The notes under the pieces were generated by a model that saw nothing but the letters and a program-made list of their open reading frames with translations, was not told the origin of the DNA and did not search any database. From Pseudomonadota bacterium (GTDB lineage Bacteria > Myxococcota_A > Bradymonadia > Bradymonadales > GCA-2716585): a DNA stretch of 42,701 nt. Position 1 is the stretch's first letter. The number at the start of each line of letters is the position of its first letter. The DNA lies in contig SYOX01000033.1 in assembly GCA_005804885.1 (NCBI GenBank), positions 1 to 42,701 on the forward strand, written 5' to 3'. This document shows positions 27,744-35,527 of this stretch, one piece after another. The translations under genes were made by a program, and so were the position numbers.

Positions 27744-28931
27744 ATGAGGGCGTCGAAGCACAGCGGTTGGATCCTGACACTGGCCTTGCTCGGCGCGGCC
27801 TGCGGCGACGAGGCGGCGCAACCCCCCGAGCCGCCTGCGCCCCAGGCCGACGTCGGCCCGAACAACTCTGGCGAACCCGAGCCGGGCGAACCCGAGCCGG
27901 AGCCGTCGCCGGAGCCCGAGCCTGTGCCCGAGCCCAACCCCGATCCCCAACCCGATCCCCAACCTGAGCCCACCCCTGAGCCTGAACCGGAGGCCCAGCC
28001 CTCGGAGCTGGAGCTGATCCCGATCGAGGTGCGCGGCCGGCTGGCCCGACCCGATGCCCAGATCTCCAGCCTCGCGTGGTTCGGCGACATCTTGATCGCG
28101 CTGCCGCGCCACCCCGTCCGCTTCACGGGTGAGGCGCGGGGCGTGGTCTTCTCGCTGCGACAGGATCAGATCCTGGGGCAGCTCCGAGGTCAGGTGCGCG
28201 ATCCGCTGGTGACGACCGAGATCGCCTTCGACGCGCCTGAGCTTGAGGCGGCGATCGAGGGCTACGCGGGCTTCGAGGCCATCGCCTTTGACGGTTTTTC
28301 GGTCTTCTTGACGGTCAAGACGATCACCGAGGCCGGGGTGGGCGCGTCGCTGCTCAAGGGGGAATTGTCCAGAGATCTCAGGACGATGACGATCGACGTG
28401 GCCTCGGCGGTGGCGCTGCCGACGCGCCAGACCGCGCTGGAGATCGGTTACGAGGGGCTGGCGCGCTTCGGGCGAGAGATCGTCGCGCTGCCGGGGCTCA
28501 ACGGCGCGGCCTTCTCGACGCCGGGCGAGCCGCTGGGCGTCTTTGACGGGGCGCTCATGCGGGTCGGCGAGCTGTCGATGGCGCCGCTGGAGCTTCGGTT
28601 GGCCGACGCCACCGAGCCGGAGCTGGACGGCAGCTTCTGGGTGATCAACCGGGGCGGCAGCGACGAGGAGGCGCTGAGGGTCGGCCCCGACCCGCTCGTG
28701 GAGCGCTACGGCGAGGTCGGCAGCCACGTCGGGACCGACGCCACGGAGCGGCTCGTGGCGATGCGGCGCGTCGAGGGGCGGATCGAGCTGGTCGACAGGC
28801 CGCCGATCCTGGTGCGGCTGGCCGATCGCAACCGGCGCTGGGAGGGGGTCGTCAAGCTGGGCGGCGAGGGCTTCTTGCTGATCACCAACGGCCAGCCGGG
28901 CGTGATCTTCGGCTTCGTCGGCCGCCTCTGA
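27744..28931 (+). CDS. Secreted lipoprotein with Pro-Glu linker
   Basis: 395 residues. The signal peptide (ILTLALLGAAC, Cys about 20) is followed by a Pro/Glu/Asp-rich spacer from about residue 25 to 90 and then a globular part of about 300 residues. That part has repeated beta-strand-like segments (SSLAWFGDILIALP, FEAIAFDGFSVFLTVK, EGLARFGREIVALPGL, ELDGSFWVINRGG), which suggests a beta-propeller, possibly like esterase-like phytase domains. No catalytic motif was identified. AAGGAGG lies 6 bases before ATG 27744. The linker is typical of surface lipoproteins in this bacterial group. Confidence 0.82.
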   Translation: MRASKHSGWILTLALLGAACGDEAAQPPEPPAPQADVGPNNSGEPEPGEPEPEPSPEPEPVPEPNPDPQPDPQPEPTPEPEPEAQPSELELIPIEVRGRLARPDAQISSLAWFGDILIALPRHPVRFTGEARGVVFSLRQDQILGQLRGQVRDPLVTTEIAFDAPELEAAIEGYAGFEAIAFDGFSVFLTVKTITEAGVGASLLKGELSRDLRTMTIDVASAVALPTRQTALEIGYEGLARFGREIVALPGLNGAAFSTPGEPLGVFDGALMRVGELSMAPLELRLADATEPELDGSFWVINRGGSDEEALRVGPDPLVERYGEVGSHVGTDATERLVAMRRVEGRIELVDRPPILVRLADRNRRWEGVVKLGGEGFLLITNGQPGVIFGFVGRL

Positions 28932-29014
28932 GCCCAGGGCATTGGCACCCGATCAACCCGCGAGCGAGCCGAGCCCGGCCTTCTTGCAGCCATGATTCTC
29001 GGCCTGGAGGTGAT

Positions 29015-30040
29015 CTAAGGGGCCTTGAGCCAACCCTCAATTTCGTCCTTGTCTCTCTCGAAGGCCATCCTGCCCAGGTGCTCCAGGGAGTGGGCGGCGT
29101 CCTTGAGGTGATCGCGCTCAGCCTGGCTCAAGGGTCGACCGAGCGAGCGCTCCCACATCAACAGGACGAGGTGGAGCCCCTCCGCCCGACCTTGCTCAAG
29201 ACCCTGCTCGAGACCCTGCACAAGGCCCCGTTCCAGACCCTGCTCGAGACCCTGCTCAAGACCCAACTCGAGACCCTGCTCGAGACCCTGCTCGAGACCC
29301 CGTTGGCGAGCCTCTGCTTCAAGATCAGGGATGTGGTTGGCCTCGTCCCGCAGCCTCTTGTCGATCATGAAGGCCTGGAAGCGCAGCACGTCTTCCTGGC
29401 TCATGTGGGCGAGCTTCTGCTCGGCTCTGCCAATGGGGGCGCCGAGGTTCTGGGCCTGCTTGTGGGTCATGGTGTGTCCGTTCTTGATGAAGTACAGCCA
29501 CTTGTCTTCGTCGCTCCCCAGGTCTTCGAGGGCGAGGTTGAAGCGCGGCAACTCAAGGATGTGCAGCGAGAGGTGGTCCGTCAATCGACGCCCGGTGAGG
29601 TCGTCGGTGATGTGGAAGCTGTGGTGGAAGCTCCCATCCGCTCTGGTCGGGGAGGTCCAGTCCAGCAGGTGGATGCCGATGGTCGGCCGCAGCTCGGTGT
29701 AGAGGTGGCCCTGCTTGAGCTGGGCGGCGAAGAGCCTGGCCCAGTAATAGAGCGCCCGCTCAGCGTAGGCCGCCTTGCGCGAGAGCTGGACCTCGACGTT
29801 GTACTGGCGGCCGCGCTCATCGGTGGCGCACAGGTCCAGCAACGTCGTCTTGTTGTCCACAAACTGTCCGGGCAGGCGGGTCGGCGTGATCTCCACGGCG
29901 ACCATCGGGGGCTGGTGGTCGGCCAGCAGGGCGTTGAGCAGGCTCAACAGCAGCTCTGGCTCGTGCTTGTCGCCAAAGAGGCTCAGGAAGACGACGTCGT
30001 ACTTGGGTTCAAGTTTGGGCTTGAGGGTGTCTGGGGGCAT
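29015..30040 (-). CDS. Rpn/PD-(D/E)XK nuclease family transposase-like protein
   Basis: 341 residues. The N-terminal part (about 10-300) is the Rpn / PDDEXK_2 family: PKYDVVFLSLFGD, then Asp 69 in LLDLCATDERG and the EVQ triad (Glu 83, Gln 85) in YNVEVQL, followed by RALYYWARLFAAQL and LHILELPRF. Residues 248-285 are about ten repeats of GLEQ, encoded by 12-bp tandem DNA repeats; such C-terminal repeats are usual in this family. Rpn proteins are DNA endonucleases linked to recombination and phage defence, and in some an internally started C-terminal fragment acts as inhibitor. Here Met 213 (MSQEDVL) could be such a start. The stop is TAG. Confidence 0.9.
   Translation of the reverse strand: MPPDTLKPKLEPKYDVVFLSLFGDKHEPELLLSLLNALLADHQPPMVAVEITPTRLPGQFVDNKTTLLDLCATDERGRQYNVEVQLSRKAAYAERALYYWARLFAAQLKQGHLYTELRPTIGIHLLDWTSPTRADGSFHHSFHITDDLTGRRLTDHLSLHILELPRFNLALEDLGSDEDKWLYFIKNGHTMTHKQAQNLGAPIGRAEQKLAHMSQEDVLRFQAFMIDKRLRDEANHIPDLEAEARQRGLEQGLEQGLELGLEQGLEQGLERGLVQGLEQGLEQGRAEGLHLVLLMWERSLGRPLSQAERDHLKDAAHSLEHLGRMAFERDKDEIEGWLKAP
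29191..29303 (-). repeat. 12-bp tandem repeats encoding GLEQ units
   Basis: The forward strand shows repeating GACCCTGCTCGA units with a 12-bp period, about nine to ten times with small changes. They lie inside the Rpn gene and keep the frame. Copy number is expected to vary by slippage. Confidence 0.85.
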
Positions 30041-30320
30041 GTCCTACCTGTACATTTGTCACACACGCGCATCCCTTCTCCCTCGCCCTGAACGTCTTTG
30101 CAAGTGTTTTCTGCCCGCCTTGCGATCCATCTTCGCGCATCACCGAGGACTTCCCTGGCGCCGCGCGCTCGACCGATGGCCGCCGAGCGCGGGCGGATCG
30201 TGTTGACCGGCATGAGAGGGTTTCAGCCTCCGCTCTCCCTCAGCGCTCAACCCCGACAACGCGGCCCTCGGGGTCGAGTTGATGCGATCGCCCTGGCTCT
30301 GAGCCCGCGCCCACCTCGCG

Positions 30321-31748
30321 TCAGCGCGCCAGCGGCGGCAGCAGATCCTCGACCAGCACGTCGACCGCCACCGGCTCGTCCTCGCCCTCGCGCGAGAAGA
30401 CCAGCGCGCGCCGCTCGCCGGGCTGGCCGCGCAGCAGCCCCCGGACGGCGTCGAGGTCAACCTCCGACAGGCTCACGCCGTCGATCGACAGGAGCACGTC
30501 GCCGAGCCGGATGTCCTGCTCGGCCGCATCGCTGGGGCGCAAGACCATCTCGACCTTCAGGCCCTCCGGCCGCGCGGTCAGATCGATCCCCACGCGGTGC
30601 CACTCGCCAGCCGGCAGGTGGCTCTGATCGGGGTAGGGCCACAGGCCGAAGCGGCGACCGGGGCCGTCCACCTCCAGCAGGAAGTGGCGGTAATGCGGGT
30701 AGCCCAGGAAGCCCTCGACGAAGATCGCCGATCCCTCCAGCAAGGTCCGGATGTGGTGCTGATCCGGGATGACCACCACCCACTCCCCCTCGACCTCGAC
30801 CTCACCGAGCTTCACCACCGGCAGGCGCGTGATGAAGGAGTCGTCCGAGCCGAAGTTCGTCGCCCACTTGTAGCCCTCAAGCCTCGGCAGCGGCTCCCCG
30901 TGGGCCGCCTCCACACGGGCGAAGAAGCTCTCGGTCACGATCGTCACCCCCGAGCCCGTGTCCGTCAGCAGCGGCAGCTCTATCGCCTCGCCTTGCGCGC
31001 CGTCGCCCAGCCCGATCACCGCGACCGGGAGCTCGTTCTGGAGTTCATAGGGCAGCGTGAATGGCTCCACCCCCTCCATCCCCGGCGGCGCCACGTCCGG
31101 CGCCCGATCGTAGATCCACGCCCGCAGATCCCGATAGTCGATGAAGGTGTAGAGCCCCTTGAGCGCCGACTGCCCGAAGAGCGCGTCGATGTTGACCCCG
31201 ATGTACGCCTCGGCCTCGGACAGATCGCGGCCCTTGACGATCGCGCCGCAGAGCCTCGAGGTCGGCGTCTGGATCTCCTCCGCCGCAAAGAAGGCCACAT
31301 CGCCGCCCGTCAGGTCCGAGTCGAACGAGAAGATCTGCGCCCCCGTGTCGATCAAATAGGCCAGCTCCCCGCGCTCGTCCCACGACCCGCGCACGATCGG
31401 CTGCCCGTCCAACGGCACCTCCAGCGGCGAGGCCACCTCGAAGAACCCCCCCTCGGGCTGCGCACACGCTGGCTCGGGCTCAGGTTCCGGCGCTGGCTCA
31501 GGCTCCGGGGCTGGCTCAGGCTCGGGCGTGGGCTCAGGTTCGGGCGTCGCTTCGGGCTCGGGCGTCGGCTCAGGTTCGCCAGCGTCGGGCGTCAGATCCA
31601 CCGCAGGCGGATCTGCCGGCTGATCGTCGGTGCAAGAAGACACCGGCAGCACCAGCAGCACCCCCAGCAGCGCCAGCGCCCAACCGCGCCGCTGACCTCG
31701 CGGCGGCTCGCCAGCGCGCCGCCGCGCCGCCCCGTTGGTGTTGTCCAT
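30321..31748 (-). CDS. Lipoprotein with aspartyl-protease-like and PDZ domains
   Basis: 475 residues. A signal peptide with lipobox (LLGVLLVLPVSSC, Cys about 39) leads to a Pro-Glu repeat spacer (about 55-95). The globular part has two DTG motifs, YLIDTGAQIF and LLTDTGSGVTIV, as in retropepsin-like or two-lobed aspartyl proteases, separated by about 120 residues and each followed by hydrophobic strands. The last 90 residues form a PDZ domain (GLKVEMVLRPSDAAEQDIRLGD, VLLSIDGVSL). PDZ and retropepsin-like domains are combined in several bacterial secreted proteases. ATG 31748 begins the signal peptide; the ribosome site is weak (GAAGAAC). No protein partner is obvious nearby. Confidence 0.82.
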   Translation of the reverse strand: MDNTNGAARRRAGEPPRGQRRGWALALLGVLLVLPVSSCTDDQPADPPAVDLTPDAGEPEPTPEPEATPEPEPTPEPEPAPEPEPAPEPEPEPACAQPEGGFFEVASPLEVPLDGQPIVRGSWDERGELAYLIDTGAQIFSFDSDLTGGDVAFFAAEEIQTPTSRLCGAIVKGRDLSEAEAYIGVNIDALFGQSALKGLYTFIDYRDLRAWIYDRAPDVAPPGMEGVEPFTLPYELQNELPVAVIGLGDGAQGEAIELPLLTDTGSGVTIVTESFFARVEAAHGEPLPRLEGYKWATNFGSDDSFITRLPVVKLGEVEVEGEWVVVIPDQHHIRTLLEGSAIFVEGFLGYPHYRHFLLEVDGPGRRFGLWPYPDQSHLPAGEWHRVGIDLTARPEGLKVEMVLRPSDAAEQDIRLGDVLLSIDGVSLSEVDLDAVRGLLRGQPGERRALVFSREGEDEPVAVDVLVEDLLPPLAR

Positions 31749-31880
31749 CTTGTTGTTCTTCAAGGGTTTGTTGCTCCTTTGGGCAGCTCCCGGCGCGCCG
31801 GGCGCGGGCGCCGCTGGCCCAGCTCGCGCCCACGAGCCAGATAGAGCATCGCGGCTGCGACACCCGATGTCCAGCGCCGG

Positions 31881-32085
31881 GTCCACCTGAGCCCCCGCGC
31901 GAACTTCCGCCTTGAGCGGGTGTTGCGCGGCGCAGGCGGAGGTCTACCCGAGCGCCCGCAAGAACTCCGGGATCTGCGCCGGCGGCGTGGGTGGAGGTCC
32001 ACCCGAGCGCCCGCGAGAACTCCCTGAGGAGCAGGAGATCCGAGGCGCGGATCGGCTGGGCTACCCGAGCGCCCGCGTGAACTCC
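31881..32085 (-). repeat. Repeated copies of the MBL gene's 3' tail
   Basis: The last nine codons of the MBL-fold gene (32059-32085, containing CTACCCGAGCGCCCGC) recur at 31998-32024, 31942-31968 and, more degraded, at about 31881-31908. Spacing is 56-61 bases. On the minus strand the units encode EFTRALG, EFSRALG and EFLRALG; the first and third end in TAG. The sequence between units does not match. They may be tails of lost gene copies or a short dispersed repeat. Confidence 0.8.
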
Positions 32086-32876
32086 ACGTGATCGTGGGCG
32101 CAGAAGAGCGTCACGTCGTCGCGGCGCTCCCGGGCGAGCTGTCGCAGCCGCGCCTGGTTCTGGCGCCGCGCGGCGCCTCGGTGCTGGACGACGGCCTGGA
32201 AGAGCTTGATCCCGAAGGGGACGTCCCCCTCCTCGGGCCGGACCTCGCCGCGGTGGAAGTACGCGTCGCCGCAGTGGACCAGCCAGCCCCCCCCGGTGTC
32301 GACGGCGATGGCGCTGTGCCCCGCGCTGTGGCCCACCACGGGCACGATCAGGATCTCCGGCGGCAGCCCCTTGATCTGTCGCACGCACTCGAAGCCGAAC
32401 CAGGGCTCCCCCTCTGGCTCGTGGAGCTCAAAGCGCGCCCCCCTGGTGTGGTCCTTGATGTAGCGCGGCAGCTGAAGGCCGCCGCGCACCGCGGCCTCGT
32501 GCTCGGGCTTGTAGGCGTGGACCGTCGCGCCAGGGAAGTCGGGGATCCCGCCGGCGTGATCCAGGTCCAGGTGCGTCACCAGGATGTGGCGCACGTCCTC
32601 GGCCTTGAACCCCAGCTCCTCGACCTGTCGCACTGCACATTCGCGCTCAAGGAGCCTTGCGCGGCACGAGGCCACGAAGCCCACCCCAAGCCGCCTCGTG
32701 CCCTCGCGCACGTCGTCCAGGCCGAGCCCCGTGTCCACAAGGACGAGGCCACCGTCCGTCTCGATCAGCAGGCAATGGCAGACGAACTCCCGCACGATCC
32801 CAGGATCCGGCGCCCCGAAGGTGAGCCGCCCCCCGATGGGGCACATCGAGCCGCAGTTGAGGTGATGGATGCGCAT
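32061..32876 (-). CDS. Metallo-beta-lactamase-fold hydrolase, lactonase-like
   Basis: 271 residues, no signal peptide. All metal ligands of the AHL-lactonase-type MBL fold are seen: THLDLDHAGG (His 102, Asp 104, Asp 106, His 107), GHSAGHSAIA, HCGDAYF and CAHDHVEF. The N-terminal strand VLVDTGLGLDD is typical. Asp in place of His in the HxHxDH motif (HLDLDH) occurs in part of this family. The ATG at 32876 has GGGAG about 9 bases upstream. A cytoplasmic hydrolase of a lactone or ester is likely; the substrate cannot be given. The 3' tail is repeated downstream. The stop is TAG. Confidence 0.9.
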   Translation of the reverse strand: MRIHHLNCGSMCPIGGRLTFGAPDPGIVREFVCHCLLIETDGGLVLVDTGLGLDDVREGTRRLGVGFVASCRARLLERECAVRQVEELGFKAEDVRHILVTHLDLDHAGGIPDFPGATVHAYKPEHEAAVRGGLQLPRYIKDHTRGARFELHEPEGEPWFGFECVRQIKGLPPEILIVPVVGHSAGHSAIAVDTGGGWLVHCGDAYFHRGEVRPEEGDVPFGIKLFQAVVQHRGAARRQNQARLRQLARERRDDVTLFCAHDHVEFTRALG

Positions 32877-33125
32877 TTCGACTGTCTCCCGTCTGATGTC
32901 ATGCCCTTGATCTGAGCCGCACTTTACTCGCTTGAGCGCGCCATTGGGCCGTCGACTTCACCTTGAGGGGAAAAAATCTCCCCCGCGCAGCCCCGATGAG
33001 CCCACCCGGAGCCTGCGGTGCGGTCTTGTGATGGGTTAAAAATCATGCAATATCAATACTTTATGACGAAAGGCTCGGATCCGTATCCGAAGGGGTTTGT
33101 CACAGCTACGGAGCTGATGCGTCGA

Positions 33126-33404
33126 GATCGTCGGTTCGGCGCTGATGACGGACAAGGGGAGATCGTCGAGTCGACTTCGTTGGCGGTTACGTCGGGATCG
33201 GCGAGTCGACTTCGTTGATGGACACGTCGAGATCAACGAGTCGACTTCGTTGGTGGACACGTCGAGATCGCCGAGTCGACTTCGATGTCGGTCACGTCGG
33301 GATCGTCGAGTCGACTTCGTTGACGGACAAGGGGAGAGCGGCGAATCGACTTCGTTGACGGACAAGGGGGATCGGCGAGTCGACTTCGTTGATGAGCTCT
33401 GCAC
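33126..33404 (+). repeat. Array of eight 35-bp units (left array)
   Basis: Eight head-to-tail units of 35 bp (one of 34), with a conserved core GATCG.CGAGTCGACTTCG and a more variable half. There are no unique spacers between units, so it is not a CRISPR array. The units return in opposite orientation at 33681-33801. No ORF explains the period because 35 is not a multiple of three. Confidence 0.9.
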
Positions 33405-33674
33405 GTTGACGGTCCACCCGGGCTTGCGCCCGGGCCTTGGGTTTTGTCCTGGGTCGCCCCGCCATACGGCGGGGCTGGCGACGGAGTGTCAACGTGTGTG
33501 GGGCGTGTCACCCGTGTTGATCTCAAAGGAGAAGGAGAGGGGCTTGGAAGCAGACATCGTGCGGCCCTGAGAGGGTCTGTCGCCTGAAGGTTGATGCCCT
33601 ATCGCCAGCCCCGCAGGGGCGTCCCGGGACAAAATGTAGGCCCGGGCGCAAGCCCGGGTGGACCGTCAACGTGC
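33401..33674. repeat. Inverted repeat of 73-81 bp arms inside the 35-bp arrays
   Basis: The left arm (33401-33481) and right arm (33602-33674) are near-perfect reverse complements. Each has an internal hairpin CCCGGGC-TTGC-GCCCGGG, and the distal parts have a GC hairpin (CCCCGCC-ATAC-GGCGGGG on the left, a shorter CCCC-TG-GGGG type on the right). The loop of about 120 bases holds no recognisable gene. With the flanking 35-bp arrays in opposite orientation, the whole 33126-33801 block is one composite inverted repeat. Confidence 0.88.
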
Positions 33675-33680
33675 GGATCT

Positions 33681-33801
33681 CACCCACCGAAGCCGACCCG
33701 TCGATCTCGACGTGCCCGTCATCGAAGCCGACCCGCCGATCTTTCCTTGCCCGCCATCGAAGTCGACTCAACGATCTCGACGTTCCCGTCAACCATCAAC
33801 T
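33681..33801 (-). repeat. Inverted array of 35-bp units (right array)
   Basis: About three and a half units of the same 35-bp repeat as at 33126-33404, in reverse orientation (for example 33707-33741 and 33742-33776, both exactly 35 bp). The array runs to within six bases of the stop codon of the minus-strand zinc-finger gene. Confidence 0.85.
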
Positions 33802-33807
33802 CGAGCT

Positions 33808-34476
33808 TCAGCGGGCCTTGTAGTGGAGCTTGTCGCAATGCCTCAGGATGTTGCGGCTCTTGACCCCGACCAGGCAGAAGGGGCAGGCGAGATAGCTTTC
33901 GGGCCCTTGAGCGCGCGCGAAGCGCTTGAGCTCCTCCCGATCCTGGCTGGGAGGGCGTGGGTAGGGGCCATGGTGGCGCACGGAGAGGTTCGAGACGAGC
34001 CGGGGGTTCAGGCCGATGAGGGTGAGGTGGCGGGCCTCGGGCGAGTAGAGGCCCGCCTTGATCTCGGGGAGCGGGTTGCCGCGGGCGGCCTCGGCGTGGC
34101 GGATCGCGGCCCAGAGCGCCTCGAAGGCGTCCAGCGGGAGGATCGGCCCCTCCACCTTGAGGGGCTGGGTGTTCTCGGGGATCGCGGACCAGGGCAAGGC
34201 GATGCGCGCCGCCCAGCGCACCTGGTGCTGGCTCAAGGTCAGCGACAGCCAGCCCGTCGAGTGGCTCTCGGGCCACAGCGCGAGATGGACGCCCGTCGGG
34301 TCGTTCAGGTCAGCCCGGAAGCGCGGTGCGTCGCCCGAGGGCGCGTACGCGACCTCGCCCTGCCGCAAGGAGAGGCGCCCGATCTCGGGGATGAGCCTCA
34401 GGAGCCGCCGCCACCACGAGACCGCGCGGGGATCCTGCCGCACCACCCACTCGAGGTCCACCAGGGTCGGCTCCAT
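33808..34476 (-). CDS. Hypothetical protein with C-terminal C2H2-type zinc finger
   Basis: 222 residues from ATG 34476, chosen because GAGG lies 9 bases upstream (an in-frame ATG at 34500 has no site). The main part (about 1-190) is not recognised; it has Trp-rich and Arg-rich segments (WWRRLLRLIPEIG, HLALWPESHSTGW). Residues about 198-220 read CPFCLVGVKSRNILRHCDKLH, spacing C-x2-C-x11-H-x4-H, which matches a classical C2H2 zinc finger closely. Such fingers are rare in bacteria; it could bind DNA, RNA or protein. It is divergent from the HAD gene. The 3' end abuts the repeat block. Confidence 0.7.
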   Translation of the reverse strand: MEPTLVDLEWVVRQDPRAVSWWRRLLRLIPEIGRLSLRQGEVAYAPSGDAPRFRADLNDPTGVHLALWPESHSTGWLSLTLSQHQVRWAARIALPWSAIPENTQPLKVEGPILPLDAFEALWAAIRHAEAARGNPLPEIKAGLYSPEARHLTLIGLNPRLVSNLSVRHHGPYPRPPSQDREELKRFARAQGPESYLACPFCLVGVKSRNILRHCDKLHYKAR

Positions 34477-34607
34477 CGCCGGTCGCCTCACATCGCCCAT
34501 GCACAGCGGCGCCGCGGCGCCCCTCCCGTCGCGAGCGGGCGCCTTGGGACTTGATCCGGCGCTCCAGTTGGGGGAACCTCGCGAGCCGGTCCAGGGAGGG
34601 GCGCGCG

Positions 34608-35255
34608 ATGCAACGCTTTGATCTTGTGATCTTCGACTTCGACGGAACGCTGGCCGACACCGGCCCCGTGATCTGCGACAGCTTCGCGGCGGCGGTCCAG
34701 GGCACGGCGGCCGCCCGCGACGCGGCGGCCTTCCGATCCTGGCTGGGCCAGCCCCTTGAGCTCGTCCACGCCTTGCTCCAGGCCGAGGAGGCGGCCTTTG
34801 ATCTGAGCGTCGCGGTCTTCGTGGCCCGCTACAAGAAGGCCTACCAGAGCGCCGACGGCGATCGCACCCGGCTCTTCCCCGCCGTGCGAGAGCTCCTCGG
34901 CGGCCTCCGCGCCCCTCTGGCCATCGCCAGCACCAGGCCCACGTCGGCCCTCATCCATCAAGCCCGCCACCTCGGCATTGACCACCACTTCTCCCACATC
35001 CAGGGCACCGACGGATTCGCCCACAAGCCCGATCCCGAGATCCTCCACCGCGTCTGGCGCGTGCTCTGCGCGCGGCCCGAGCGCACCCTCTTTATCGGGG
35101 ACTCGACGATGGACATTCAAGCCGGCCGGGCCGCGGGCGTCACCACCGTCGGCGTCACCCACGGCGCCCACCCGCGCGAGGCGCTTCAGGCCGCCGGCGC
35201 CCACCACGTCATCGACACCTTCGAGGCGCTCGCGAGCCTGCCCTTCGGCCCCTGA
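34608..35255 (+). CDS. HAD-family phosphatase (phosphoglycolate phosphatase-like)
   Basis: 215 residues, normal for this subfamily. The four HAD motifs are present: IFDFDGTLADT (nucleophile Asp 10, Asp 12), IAST (motif II), KPDP (motif III Lys) and FIGDSTMDIQAGRAAG (motif IV). The cap helix domain is of the small C1 type. Cytoplasmic; the substrate may be phosphoglycolate or a sugar or nucleotide phosphate, which cannot be resolved from sequence. AGGGAGGGG lies about 6 bases before ATG 34608. Its TGA stop (35253-35255) is the left edge of repeat copy C. Confidence 0.92.
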   Translation: MQRFDLVIFDFDGTLADTGPVICDSFAAAVQGTAAARDAAAFRSWLGQPLELVHALLQAEEAAFDLSVAVFVARYKKAYQSADGDRTRLFPAVRELLGGLRAPLAIASTRPTSALIHQARHLGIDHHFSHIQGTDGFAHKPDPEILHRVWRVLCARPERTLFIGDSTMDIQAGRAAGVTTVGVTHGAHPREALQAAGAHHVIDTFEALASLPFGP

Positions 35256-35420
35256 TACCAAACCACAGCCGAGAGACTCACTTTGTGGCCGGTCCAGGCG
35301 GCGGCCTGAGCCTTTGCCATCACTGGGCGGTGCGGTGCACCAGCCACGCTCAGGCCCAGGCCCAGGCCATCCCCCTGTCCTCGCCCACAATGCAAGCCCT
35401 TCGTCTGTGATTTGGTATGA
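35253..35420 (+). repeat. 168-bp TGATACC...GGTATGA dispersed repeat, copy C
   Basis: Third copy of the repeat, in the same orientation as copy A, with 6 extra bases from an additional CCCAGG-type unit in the middle. It begins TGATACCAAACCACAG, on the stop codon of the HAD gene, and ends TTTGGTATGA. It lies between convergent genes. Confidence 0.87.
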
Positions 35421-35527
35421 TCCGACAGCCGCCCTGCCAGCTCGCCGGCCCGCGAGGATCGCCCGCGCTGCCGCCGTCGCGACAACCCTGCGGCCGCCCG
35501 CGCGGGCGCCATCGAGCGACTGGCGCC

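Noticed and set aside
33126-33404. CRISPR array
   Set aside because: Units of 35 bp follow each other directly without unique spacers, and no cas gene is present.
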